A stretch of 64,000 bases of DNA from Anaerolineales bacterium UBA6055 (GTDB lineage: Bacteria > Chloroflexota > Anaerolineae > Aggregatilineales > Phototrophicaceae): NCBI GenBank assembly GCA_002428985.1, contig DIYL01000013.1, positions 268,758 to 332,757 of the forward strand. Reading direction: 5' to 3'. The notes beneath the pieces were generated by a model that made no database searches, was not told where the DNA came from, and was given only the letters and a program-made list of their open reading frames with translations. Position 1 is the stretch's first letter, and each line of letters opens with the position of its first letter. Positions 1 through 8,907 of this stretch are shown one piece after another. Made by a program: the position numbers and the translations under genes.

Positions 1-1109
1 AAACAAATTCTGTGCATAGCACCCCCATTGACCCAACCACAGGTGCAATTGTTCCACCGTTGGTCTTTACTACCACATTTGAATATGAAGCCACTGGTCA
101 GCCACATGGTGATGACGAATATATTTATACACGTAATCGTAATCCAAACCGCCTTGCCCTTGAAAAAACCATAGCAACCCTTGAACATGGTGTACTGGCA
201 CATGCTGTACCCAGTGGGTCATCTGCAATGATGACAATCTTTCAAGCATTACGTCCTGGCGATCATATTGTATCAAGTGATGATATGTACTTCGGCATCC
301 GCGTTCAACTTAATGAGTTTTTCGCACCGTGGGGGATTGAGACAACATTTGTTGATATGAGCGACCTTGAAGCAGTCAAAGGTGCGATGCGACCAGAAAC
401 AAAACTGGTTATTTTTGAATCCCCAACAAACCCCATGATTCGCCTTGCCGATATTCAAGCAATTGCCGATATTGCACACGAACATGATGCACTGGTACTT
501 GTCGATAATACGGTTGCCACACCGATCGCCCAAAATCCTCTAAAACTAGGGGCGGACATCTCAGTAATTTCTTTGACTAAATATATCGCCGGACATCACG
601 ATGTACTCGGTGGAGTGATTATCTTTAAAGAACAAAATGAATTTGCTGATCGTGTCACCCGTCTCGTAAAAATTGGTGGTGCAGTATTATCACCCATGAT
701 GTGCTGGTTGACATTGCGCGGTATACAGACCCTCTCCTACCGTGTGCGTGCCCACAGTGACAATGCTCTCAAAGTTGCATCAGCATTAGCAGATCACCCT
801 AAAATCGAACGGGTACTCTATCCACATCATCCAAGCCATCCACAATATGATCTGGCATGTCGACAAATGCGCGTCGGTAGCGGTTTGATGTCTATCCAAG
901 TTGTTGGTGGACGTGAAGAAGCTGTTGGATTGGTGCAAAGGCTTAAGCTATTTACAAGTGCAACGAGCTTTGGTGGTACACATAGCCTAATTGAACAACG
1001 TGAATCGATTGAGGAAAATTCTACAACGCCCCCGAATCTACTCCGAGTATCAATTGGCTTAGAAAATCCTGACGACCTTATCGCCGATATGGAGCAAGCT
1101 TTATCATGA
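1..1109 (+). CDS. Cystathionine gamma-synthase/lyase family PLP enzyme (5'-partial)
   Basis: This is a PLP-dependent transsulfuration enzyme of the Cys/Met metabolism family, acting in the cytoplasm on cystathionine, O-acylhomoserine or a related substrate. The frame is open to the left window edge and the preserved text (DPTTGAIVPP) is the usual family N-terminus, so the true start lies just outside; a GTG at position 12 is probably internal. Counting from that GTG, visible motifs are YTRNRNPN at 39-46, the SGSSAM cofactor loop at about 68-73, ESPTNP at 136-141, the D165 region and the Schiff-base lysine K190 in SLTKYI. About 365 residues are present, close to full family length (about 380). 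The gene overlaps the next one by ATGA, so the two are probably cotranslated. The exact reaction (synthase, lyase or sulfhydrylase) cannot be told from sequence alone. Confidence 0.92.
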   Translation, partial: TNSVHSTPIDPTTGAIVPPLVFTTTFEYEATGQPHGDDEYIYTRNRNPNRLALEKTIATLEHGVLAHAVPSGSSAMMTIFQALRPGDHIVSSDDMYFGIRVQLNEFFAPWGIETTFVDMSDLEAVKGAMRPETKLVIFESPTNPMIRLADIQAIADIAHEHDALVLVDNTVATPIAQNPLKLGADISVISLTKYIAGHHDVLGGVIIFKEQNEFADRVTRLVKIGGAVLSPMMCWLTLRGIQTLSYRVRAHSDNALKVASALADHPKIERVLYPHHPSHPQYDLACRQMRVGSGLMSIQVVGGREEAVGLVQRLKLFTSATSFGGTHSLIEQRESIEENSTTPPNLLRVSIGLENPDDLIADMEQALS

Positions 1110-1471
1110 TTTATCATATTACTAGCCGAGATGAATGGGAAAAGGCAAAAGAAAAAGGCGCATATACTGCGCCATCACTTGAAACTGAAGGATTTATTCA
1201 TAACTCGTCCCGCGCACAAATCTTGAATGTTGCAAATACATTTTATCGAGGCAATGATGACCTCGTAATTTTGTGTATAGATGACACACAATTCGGGTCA
1301 GAGTTAGTTTGGGAAGTCCCAGCGCATCCTGATCCAGACCGCGCACCACGCGAGATGGATACCGAACTATTTGCTCATGTCTATGGTGAGATTCCTGTTA
1401 AAGTTGTTGTCAATATAATTGATTTTCCCGAAGGCGAGAACGGGTTTACTCTGCCAAATAATTTGCCATAG
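1106..1471 (+). CDS. DUF952 family protein
   Basis: A 121-residue protein of the DUF952 family. It begins with MIYHITSRDEW and carries the family-typical GFIHNSS segment at about residues 29-35, followed by LVWEVP, with the FAHVYG and INLxDFP-like segments near the end. The function of the family is unknown; an ADP-ribosyltransferase-like fold has been proposed from family comparison, not from anything visible here. The start codon overlaps the stop of the PLP enzyme gene (ATGA), suggesting translational coupling and a shared transcript, but no metabolic link between the two is evident. No signal peptide or membrane segment is seen. Confidence 0.85.
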   Translation: MIYHITSRDEWEKAKEKGAYTAPSLETEGFIHNSSRAQILNVANTFYRGNDDLVILCIDDTQFGSELVWEVPAHPDPDRAPREMDTELFAHVYGEIPVKVVVNIIDFPEGENGFTLPNNLP

Positions 1472-1492
1472 ACGATTCTATGAAGCGATCAA

Positions 1493-2386
1493 TTAAACAC
1501 CTGTAGCATCAGCATCCACAGATAGGAAATCCTCTAATCCTGTCATTTGGAGGCTGATATCCCAGAGACGTTGTTGCGCCTCGAGCTCAAGCGATGTTTC
1601 GCTACTATCAACTAATTTAGATTTGCCATAATATTGACCGGACTGCCCTCTTACATCATCAGAGGTGGCGAGGTAAATTGACGTTTTTGCACCGTTTTCG
1701 GCTGATTGCGCAAAAAAACGTGCAATCATTGAAAAGATTGTTTGTGAGACCCCATGAGCATTACGCGTAAATCCAGTCCGAACAAATCCCGGATGCAGAA
1801 CATTTGCTGTCACCGGTTTACCCTCTAACCGCCGCGCCAATTCATAGGTAAACATGATGTTGGCTACTTTGGAGAGACTGTAGGCTTTCATGGCGTTGTA
1901 TTTGTTGATAGTTTGTAGATCATCAAAAGGGATGCCCTTGCGCTTATAGCGATGCGCTTCGGATGATACATTCACAATTCGTGCATCACCTGTTGTTTGC
2001 CCTGTCATCATTAACATATCAATGAGTAACCCTGTGAGCATGAAGTAAGCAAGGTGATTCAATGCAAACGTCAGTTCGATGCCATCTACACTTTCTTGAC
2101 GTTGATAAAAGTAACCACCTGCATTGTTAATCAATACATCTAAGCGGTTAAATTGAGTATGGTAATCATCAGCAAGCTGGCGTATTTGTGCTTGCGATGA
2201 TAGATCGGCACAGAGTCCGTGAATGTTTTTGTTATATGTATCCGATTTGAACTGGTCAACCACTGTATTGATTTTATCGGGATTACGTCCGACGAGTACA
2301 ACTGTGGCACCGCTTTTTGCAATTGCTTGTGCCGTCGCTTTACCGATACCATCAGTTGCACCCGTAATCAGATAATGCCTGTCCAT
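1493..2386 (-). CDS. SDR family oxidoreductase (copy 1)
   Basis: An NAD(P)-dependent short-chain dehydrogenase/reductase of 297 residues. The Rossmann glycine motif TGATDGIG spans residues 8-15, NNAG is at 87-90, the catalytic serine lies in NVSSEAH near 141, and the YxxxK pair is Y169/K173 (YSLSK). An arginine after the second strand (VGRN) suggests NADP preference, which is inference. It resembles the retinol dehydrogenase/WW-domain oxidoreductase-like branch, whose bacterial substrates are usually unknown. It lies 4 bases downstream of a close paralogue (2391-3275) and must share its transcript. The two proteins align along their whole length, including the C-terminal QQRLWD segment, so this is a tandem duplication. 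Confidence 0.9.
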   Translation of the reverse strand: MDRHYLITGATDGIGKATAQAIAKSGATVVLVGRNPDKINTVVDQFKSDTYNKNIHGLCADLSSQAQIRQLADDYHTQFNRLDVLINNAGGYFYQRQESVDGIELTFALNHLAYFMLTGLLIDMLMMTGQTTGDARIVNVSSEAHRYKRKGIPFDDLQTINKYNAMKAYSLSKVANIMFTYELARRLEGKPVTANVLHPGFVRTGFTRNAHGVSQTIFSMIARFFAQSAENGAKTSIYLATSDDVRGQSGQYYGKSKLVDSSETSLELEAQQRLWDISLQMTGLEDFLSVDADATGV

Positions 2387-2390
2387 TGTG

Positions 2391-3275
2391 TTAGAGAGTT
2401 ACTTTCTCGTTTGCAGTAAGTCCAGTCATGTCAAGGCTATAATCCCATAATTTTTGTTGCTCGTCACGGTCATATGAGATGGTGTTAGATTTAACTGCTT
2501 TTTTGTTATCCCAATATTTTCCAGTAACACCTTTGACATCCGGCGAAGATGCGAGATAAACAGGTGTTTGTGCCCCTTGATCTTCTGATTTAGCAAATAA
2601 CTTCTGGATTCCCTTGGTCAACGTTGCCATTAGTCCATTCATATTGTGCCCGAAGCCAGTTGCAATAAATCCCGGATGCAATGCGTTTACACTGACATTC
2701 GTTCCCTCAAGTTGGCGAGCAAGCTCATAGGTAAAGAGAATATTTGCCAGTTTGCTTTTACCATATGCACCAAATGACCCATATCCGTCTTCATCGTTGA
2801 TTGTATCTAATTTCATGCCACCACCTGCCGCTTGGTGTGCACCAGATGACACATTAATGATCCGTGCCTCCCCTTTATCTTGGGCGGTCTGCTTGAGTGT
2901 ATTTAGTAAGAGGTGCGTGAGCAGAAAGTAATTGACATGATTTAAAGCAAAGGTCATTTCTAAACCATCAACTGATTGCGTGTAATCAGAAAAGATTGCA
3001 CCGGCATTATTAAGAAGAACATCGAGTGAATCATATTTAGCATGGAAATCATCAGCCAATTTGCGGATTTCAGCAATTGAAGATAAGTCCGCAATCAGCA
3101 TATCAATATTGTGGTTACTCGATTCGAATTTGAGTTCGTTCATCACCCGTTCAGTTTTTTGCGGATTACGTCCAACAATGATAAGCTCTGCACCCATTTT
3201 GGCGAGTTCTAACGCAGAGGCTTTACCAATACCATTTGTTGCTCCAGTGATTAAGACCCGTTTGCCTGACATCAT
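2391..3275 (-). CDS. SDR family oxidoreductase (copy 2)
   Basis: The first gene of a two-gene SDR operon, 294 residues. The cofactor motif TGATNGIG is at residues 10-17, NNAG at 89-92, the catalytic serine in NVSSGAH near 143, and Y171/K175 form the YxxxK motif (YGKSK). The protein is soluble with no leader peptide. It is a clear paralogue of the following gene: the VGRNP, NNAG, HPGF and YELARxLEG segments are shared. Start at 3275 (ATG ATG, the second ATG at 3272 is equally possible), preceded by a purine-rich GGGAAAAA. Substrate unknown. The 82 bases upstream separate it from the MFS cluster on the same strand. Confidence 0.9.
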   Translation of the reverse strand: MMSGKRVLITGATNGIGKASALELAKMGAELIIVGRNPQKTERVMNELKFESSNHNIDMLIADLSSIAEIRKLADDFHAKYDSLDVLLNNAGAIFSDYTQSVDGLEMTFALNHVNYFLLTHLLLNTLKQTAQDKGEARIINVSSGAHQAAGGGMKLDTINDEDGYGSFGAYGKSKLANILFTYELARQLEGTNVSVNALHPGFIATGFGHNMNGLMATLTKGIQKLFAKSEDQGAQTPVYLASSPDVKGVTGKYWDNKKAVKSNTISYDRDEQQKLWDYSLDMTGLTANEKVTL

Positions 3276-3357
3276 TGTTATTTTTCCCGTCTTGTATTTA
3301 TCAAACTAAATAAAGGCTAGCGTGAGTCTCTAATTTTTGTATTAGAAATTAAACCAG

Positions 3358-4572
3358 TTAAGTTACTGTTGTATAAGAATCATCACGGCGGCGATGATAT
3401 ATCGATACAACAGGCAACAAAGCAACTGACGATACTGTTAAGGCAACGCGAAGCCCAATTAAAGAACCAATAGCACCGATAATTGGCGTACCGATAATTT
3501 GCCCAAACCCATTCGATTGCCAATAAAATGAAATCACAGTCGCGCGTACCCCTGACGTTGTATGGCGATTAATCCAGGCCATAAACAAAGGTTTAGTACT
3601 ACTCCGCAGAGTTTGACTAAACCAGTAGGCAATCAGAGCCAAATAGAAACTACCTGACCAGACAAATATCAGGTTTCCTAAAACTGTACCAACCGCAAAC
3701 CAAGCAAGAATAATAGACACAGGAAATTCGGGATTATTCTGTAGAAAGCGTTTAGCCACTTCGAGTGCGGGTATACTGAGGAGGGTTACACCACCAAATA
3801 AAATACCAAACCAGATAACAGGTTCAAATAATGGAATCTCGAAATTTTGAACGATATGTGGCGTATAGAGGGCATCATATCCACCCACTGATATTCCAAT
3901 GATGATACCGATTATAATCACAGATCGTAGCACAGCATGGCCACGTACTTCACGTACACTCGCACGGAATGTGTCAAAGATTTGCCAGCGTGAGTCCGTC
4001 CTTGGTAAGGGTCGGAATCCATTTTCAGGCATCGTAACTGCCAGAATACCCGCTAGTAGAATCGTGCCTATCCCACCAATGACTATCGGCAACGCCATAC
4101 TAATCGTACCGATGGCGGTAGCAAAAATAATACCCACAATCGTTGAAATTCTACCAATTTGTGCCCCATGGACAAATAGATGCAACGCTTCATCTTCGCC
4201 CAATTCGTCAACAAGCCATGCTTCGGGTGCACCACTGACAAATGTAAACCCAAGTCCCCAGATTAATTGTGAAATCAGTACAATACCATAGATTGGAATC
4301 AATCCCTGAATTATGTATCCAATCCCCCAGATCACATAACCAATCACTATTGACCACTTACGGCTGTACACATCAGCGACAATGCCTGTTGGTACTTCAA
4401 ATAGCAGCGTCGCTGTCTCGAGCACAATACCGAGTAAGCCAAGTTGAAAGGGGTCAGATGTAATCACAGTTGCAAAATAAAGCATAGCAACCGTTAACCA
4501 CATCGAATAGACAAACGGCGCAATTGTACGAAACAGATAATATGCGCGTAAAGCACGTTGGCGATCTGTCAT
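3358..4572 (-). CDS. MFS transporter (copy 1 of 3)
   Basis: A 404-residue major facilitator superfamily protein with about 12 predicted membrane segments. The family signature is visible: a cytoplasmic loop after TM2 reading EVPTGIVADVYSRKWSI (residues about 60-76), and a matching positively charged loop in the second half around the NRHTTSGVRATV segment. The substrate is unknown; members of this branch are usually annotated as drug or metabolite exporters. It is the last of three tandem MFS paralogues on this strand, with 48 bases between it and the previous one. It is the most diverged of the three: it has GAPEAWLVDE where the others have an alanine/serine-rich version of the same loop. Confidence 0.88.
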   Translation of the reverse strand: MTDRQRALRAYYLFRTIAPFVYSMWLTVAMLYFATVITSDPFQLGLLGIVLETATLLFEVPTGIVADVYSRKWSIVIGYVIWGIGYIIQGLIPIYGIVLISQLIWGLGFTFVSGAPEAWLVDELGEDEALHLFVHGAQIGRISTIVGIIFATAIGTISMALPIVIGGIGTILLAGILAVTMPENGFRPLPRTDSRWQIFDTFRASVREVRGHAVLRSVIIIGIIIGISVGGYDALYTPHIVQNFEIPLFEPVIWFGILFGGVTLLSIPALEVAKRFLQNNPEFPVSIILAWFAVGTVLGNLIFVWSGSFYLALIAYWFSQTLRSSTKPLFMAWINRHTTSGVRATVISFYWQSNGFGQIIGTPIIGAIGSLIGLRVALTVSSVALLPVVSIYHRRRDDSYTTVT

Positions 4573-4620
4573 AAAGATTCACTTGTGAAGTTCTGAACAA
4601 TATCATCAGTATAACATGAC

Positions 4621-5829
4621 TCATTCAACTCCATTATTTCGAGCTCGATTTAAAATCGGAAGCGCAGGGAGAAGTATCAAAATTGTGAAAGTCAAAGCCA
4701 TACGTACAGATGTTAAAGTCGCAATACCGCCAACAAATGGACCGCCCAGAATTTCACCAAATGCATTAATTTGTCCTTTCACCGATAAAATCGTGGCCCG
4801 CACGTTTGATTCGACATGTTGATTAACCCACGCTTCCATCAATGGGTTTGCCATTGCCATCAGCATTCGCGTTAACCATAAGCCGAGCAACGCAAGAAAC
4901 AAATTATTTCCCAGTGCAAATAACAAAACCGTAAGGATCATCGCCCCATATACTTGCATAAGAGTACGTGTAACTATACGATTGTTAGCCAAATCAACCT
5001 GTCGCTTCAATAATTCGAGAGCAGCCAGTGTAATTGGTGTAAAAATTGCGCTAATGACACCAAACCAAACAATATCCGACAGACCTTCTAAATTAGGCAA
5101 TGAAAAGTTTTCAAGAATTTGTGCTTGCCACAACATACCAAATGCCTCACCAAAGCCTGCTAAAAAGATTGTGATAAGCATAATCCATATCAACATTTGT
5201 CGTGATCGAATCAAGCTAAGCCCCGCATTTAATGTTTTGAACAAATCTCGCCATGATTCACGTTCTGATGAAGGAATGCGAGTGAACCCTGTTTCTGGCA
5301 TTTGTAAAATCAGCAAAACAGATAGGGCGATCAAGATAAGCCCAGCAACAATTAGCGTCAGTTGAAGATTGATACTACCGAGCAGAACACTCGCGAGAAT
5401 ACCTAAGAGCCCACCCATCATCTTGACTTGTTGAGAAACAACAAACGCATCCCCAGCGGTTTCTTGACCAACCTCATCAACTAACCATGCAGAGTCAGCA
5501 CCGCTGATAAATGTTGAACCAACGCCAGCAATAGCCATGCCAATAATCGGTGCGAGCAAAGTAGGCACACTCCCAACAATAACAAAGCCAATTCCCATCA
5601 CGATAAACCCAGTAATAAGTGACAAACGGCGACCGTATACATCCGCAACAATTCCAGTAGGGATTTCAAACAAGAATGTCATCGTTTCATAAATAAAGGC
5701 AGGTAAGACAAGTTCAAATGGGGTCGCGCCAAGATCTCGTAGAAGATAGAGGGCAAAAAGGGTAAATGCAATCGAAAAACTGAGCTGGCTTGCGCCTCGC
5801 ATGATCAGAAACACTCGAATGGGAGTCAT
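4621..5829 (-). CDS. MFS transporter (copy 2 of 3)
   Basis: A 402-residue MFS transporter with about 12 membrane segments. The loop EIPTGIVADVYGRRLSL follows TM2, and AWLVDEVGQE and the C-half loop NQHVESNVRATILS match the neighbouring copies. I chose the ATG at 5829 because AAGGTG lies 6 bases upstream; an in-frame ATG at 5853 has no comparable ribosome-binding site. The gene sits 50 bases after copy 3 and 48 before copy 1, consistent with one transcript. Substrate not predictable by eye. Copies 2 and 3 resemble each other more than either resembles copy 1. Confidence 0.88.
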   Translation of the reverse strand: MTPIRVFLIMRGASQLSFSIAFTLFALYLLRDLGATPFELVLPAFIYETMTFLFEIPTGIVADVYGRRLSLITGFIVMGIGFVIVGSVPTLLAPIIGMAIAGVGSTFISGADSAWLVDEVGQETAGDAFVVSQQVKMMGGLLGILASVLLGSINLQLTLIVAGLILIALSVLLILQMPETGFTRIPSSERESWRDLFKTLNAGLSLIRSRQMLIWIMLITIFLAGFGEAFGMLWQAQILENFSLPNLEGLSDIVWFGVISAIFTPITLAALELLKRQVDLANNRIVTRTLMQVYGAMILTVLLFALGNNLFLALLGLWLTRMLMAMANPLMEAWVNQHVESNVRATILSVKGQINAFGEILGGPFVGGIATLTSVRMALTFTILILLPALPILNRARNNGVE

Positions 5830-5879
5830 AATACACCTTTTTGAGAAGGACACAGATTACCTATGCCCTTCAGTTTATC

Positions 5880-7103
5880 TTAGTTTTCAGTTTTGAGGGT
5901 GTAATTAAAGACCGCGATAAGAGGTGTCAGCATCAATGCAGAGATCGTAATCGCAACACGCACACCGGCAAGTAACCCAATCCCACCGACCATTGGTCCA
6001 CCTGCAATCTGCCCGAGGGCATCCGTTTGTCCCCAGATAGAAAGCACTGTAGCGCGGACTTTTGATTCAGTATGTTGGTTTACCCATGCTTCCATCAATG
6101 GGTAACTAACCGTCCGTAACATACCTGTGATCCACAGGCCAAGCAAGATCAGTCCGAAATTTTCGCCCAATGTAAACAAAAGCACACTTAAAATCATGCC
6201 TGCATAGACATATGACAAGACTCGAGCTACAGCACGGCTACTATTTAAATCGGTACGGCGACGTACGATTTCTGTTGCAAGTAACGTGATTGGTGTGAAA
6301 ACAGCACTAATGATTCCAAACCAAACAATCTCATCAAACTGCCCAAGTGGTGGCAATGTGAAATTAGTCAAAACATGCGCTGTCCACAGTCGGTCGAAGC
6401 CTTCTGTAAATGCACCATAGATGAGCGCAATCAACAGAATAACCATCAGAATACGACTTGCCCGTACGAGTTTGGCACCTTCTCGGAATGTCGAAAACAA
6501 ATCAGACCAATTCTCACGTTCAGCTTTGGGTACACGTTGGAATCCATTTTCTGGCATGATAAATACAAGAATAACTGCCAGCAGAATAATCAACGCACCC
6601 CCTGTGATGATTGCCAGTTGGATATTAATACTTGCTATTGCGATACTGACAAAAATTCCGATGAAACTCATCACTTGTGAGACTTGTGACGCACGCAAAA
6701 ACGCATCACTCGCCCGTTCTTGACCGATTTCGTCCACAATCCATGCAGATGTTGCCCCGCTTAAAAAAGTATAACCAACACCATCAATCATTTCCGCAAT
6801 GACAATAATGGCGAATATTGGGAATATTCCTTCTAGCATGATGCCAAATCCAAGCAAGCCATAACCTATGATAATCGACAAACGACGACTATAGACATCA
6901 GCAACGACACCTGTCGGGATTTCCAACAGAAAAACAGTTAGCTCCATCGCTGTGCCAATCAACACCAGTTGTAGCGGATTTAACCCCGCCTCTGTTACCT
7001 GATAGACCATGATGACAGTCACAGCTACTGTCCATGCAAATTTCTCCATCCCTTGCATGAACAGATAGAGCCAATAGGCATTTATATTCAATTTTAAAAG
7101 CAT
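5880..7103 (-). CDS. MFS transporter (copy 3 of 3)
   Basis: A 407-residue MFS transporter, probably the first gene of the three-gene transporter cluster. It has about 12 hydrophobic segments, the signature loop EIPTGVVADVYSRRLSI near residues 61-77, a SAWIVDEIGQERASD segment, and NQHTESKVRATVLS in the C-terminal half. Start ATG at 7103 is preceded by AAGGAACTGAA. The 158 bases upstream contain no gene and separate it from the APH-like kinase on the same strand. A role as exporter of a small hydrophobic compound is only a family-level guess. Confidence 0.88.
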   Translation of the reverse strand: MLLKLNINAYWLYLFMQGMEKFAWTVAVTVIMVYQVTEAGLNPLQLVLIGTAMELTVFLLEIPTGVVADVYSRRLSIIIGYGLLGFGIMLEGIFPIFAIIVIAEMIDGVGYTFLSGATSAWIVDEIGQERASDAFLRASQVSQVMSFIGIFVSIAIASINIQLAIITGGALIILLAVILVFIMPENGFQRVPKAERENWSDLFSTFREGAKLVRASRILMVILLIALIYGAFTEGFDRLWTAHVLTNFTLPPLGQFDEIVWFGIISAVFTPITLLATEIVRRRTDLNSSRAVARVLSYVYAGMILSVLLFTLGENFGLILLGLWITGMLRTVSYPLMEAWVNQHTESKVRATVLSIWGQTDALGQIAGGPMVGGIGLLAGVRVAITISALMLTPLIAVFNYTLKTEN

Positions 7104-7261
7104 TTCAGTTCCTTACACTATTCGATAGCATGTGTCGGAACAATGCAAAGTTCCTACACAATTACGCGATGTGACATAATCCTGTCACAAGAATTCCATT
7201 GTTTTGCGTACTTTGTTAAGGAAGAGACTGTCATTGGTAGCAATCCTTTTTTGTTAACTGA

Positions 7262-8305
7262 TTAAAGTGTCTTTGATTGACGGTCTAGTTTACCCGTTTC
7301 CAAGAATTGTTTAAGTTCATTGGTGCGCTGTGTCAATAATTGTGGAGCGACTTCGCGTACCGCAGGATGATTGAGGTTAACAGCTAGCCAGCGACATGAT
7401 GCCAATTGTCGTCCCGCGATAAACACATCTAATAATTCACGATAGCGGTCTGGTTGGGATTTGATATTTGTATATCCCTCCCATAATGCATCTTCCAGCA
7501 CGTCATAATCATCGCTACGATCACTTTTGAGTTGCCAAAGCAATGGTGTAAGGTCATACAGATAGTAGCCCCAGCCGCAATATTCAAAGTCAAGTGCGCG
7601 AACATCGGTTTCAGAGAATAAGATATTTTTCACAAGCATATCGGCATGGACTAAGCCAAATGCATCTGCACCTTGTCCTACATCTTGCATCGTCTCTTGT
7701 ACACGGTCGGCAACTATATCGAACACAGATAGTTGTTCATCTGTGATGATATGAGCGTTTTCGCGCGGGTTATATGGCGAATTTTCACCAAATAGACCTT
7801 CCCAATTCAGCCACGGGCGCACAAAACTCTGCGATGGCGTGAATTGTCCGGCAGTATGTAATTTACCAAGAAATTCACCAACATGACGCATATCAGCTAC
7901 TGTTAACGCAGTCGATGATTTCTCTTGTCCTTCGACATATTCAAAAAGTGTACAAAACACAATATTGGGTGACGGCAGTTTGTCGCTGTAAGCGGTTGCA
8001 AACAACATCGTTTCACCATCAATCTGTGCTTCATATGGAAATGGTGCGATTAAGTTCGTATTCCGACGAATCACACGTAACCATTGTAACTCTGATGTCA
8101 GCGTCGGGATGTCAATACGTCCGGGTGGATGTAAGCGCAAGACATATGTGCCCTGCTCAGCATCTACTTTAAACACCGCGTTATTGGTATATCCAAGCCA
8201 TGAAACATCTTTAACTGTCAAATTCCAGCGTTTGATAACAGTACATGCCAACTCCATCCAAATTACTTTTTGCTCATCGAGCGAGAGTGTTTTAAAGTCT
8301 GCCAT
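7262..8305 (-). CDS. Aminoglycoside phosphotransferase (APH)-family kinase
   Basis: A 347-residue APH/choline-kinase/homoserine-kinase-II-like protein. The N-lobe has an ATP-binding strand (TYVLRLHPPGR, residues 53-63), and the C-lobe has a catalytic loop with H220, D222 and N227 (LVHADMLVKN) followed by D239 in ALDFEYCGWG, which would bind Mg2+. The usual HGD is HAD here, a conservative change that should keep the catalytic aspartate. The small-molecule substrate is unknown; resistance to aminoglycosides should not be assumed, because most chromosomal members of this family have other substrates. Start at 8305 has GAGGATTGA upstream. Confidence 0.87.
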   Translation of the reverse strand: MADFKTLSLDEQKVIWMELACTVIKRWNLTVKDVSWLGYTNNAVFKVDAEQGTYVLRLHPPGRIDIPTLTSELQWLRVIRRNTNLIAPFPYEAQIDGETMLFATAYSDKLPSPNIVFCTLFEYVEGQEKSSTALTVADMRHVGEFLGKLHTAGQFTPSQSFVRPWLNWEGLFGENSPYNPRENAHIITDEQLSVFDIVADRVQETMQDVGQGADAFGLVHADMLVKNILFSETDVRALDFEYCGWGYYLYDLTPLLWQLKSDRSDDYDVLEDALWEGYTNIKSQPDRYRELLDVFIAGRQLASCRWLAVNLNHPAVREVAPQLLTQRTNELKQFLETGKLDRQSKTL

Positions 8306-8364
8306 TCAATCCTCATTCATTATTCGTCATGCTGATAGTGTAGCAGACTTTTCACAGATATTTT

Positions 8365-8907
8365 CTATGTCCATATATTGACAATATCTTGGTCGATTTC
8401 GTAGCGCAGACCTGCTTCACCATGAATCAGACAATGCCCTGCAAACTTTGCATCCAATCGCGCCATAACCTGCTTTGAGGCTACATTTTCAGGCACAATA
8501 ATAGCTACAGCAAGTCGTATACCCGCACCAAACAAATAGGATACAAATGTCCGAACAGCATCGGTTACATAGCCATGCCCGCGATATTTAGGGAGTAGCG
8601 CATAGAAAAATTCGGTATCGTCTGTATTTTTCATCGTTTGTGCGCCAAGGTTACCCATGTATTCATCTGTATCTTTATCAGCTATTGCAAAGATGCACAC
8701 AGGCTCGTCCGTTTCATAGGCGTTCACAACCCATTCGACCATACCTCGTGCACCTTCTCGAGTCCGTTGTTCATCTTCAAAGAACATGTACTGTACATTT
8801 TCATCATCATTGACAAACCGATAGAATGGTTCAATATCCTCTGTACGAATCCGACGCAGATTTACCTTTTGCCCCTCGATGACTTTGGGCAACTTTTTAG
8901 GCGTCAT
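8365..8907 (-). CDS. GNAT family N-acetyltransferase, RimJ/RimL-like
   Basis: An acetyltransferase of about 180 residues resembling the RimJ/RimL branch: an initial LRRIRTEDIEPFYRFVND segment and a central acetyl-CoA-binding region with KYRGHGYVTDAVRTFVSYLF, where the Q/RxxGxG/A motif is RGHGY. The substrate (a protein N-terminus or small amine) is unknown. The open frame extends further upstream, but I place the start at ATG 8907, which gives MTPKKLPKVIEG and an 11-base overlap with the upstream RIO kinase gene; earlier ATGs would run inside that gene and add non-conserved residues. The overlap implies one operon with the kinase. Confidence 0.85.
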   Translation of the reverse strand: MTPKKLPKVIEGQKVNLRRIRTEDIEPFYRFVNDDENVQYMFFEDEQRTREGARGMVEWVVNAYETDEPVCIFAIADKDTDEYMGNLGAQTMKNTDDTEFFYALLPKYRGHGYVTDAVRTFVSYLFGAGIRLAVAIIVPENVASKQVMARLDAKFAGHCLIHGEAGLRYEIDQDIVNIWT

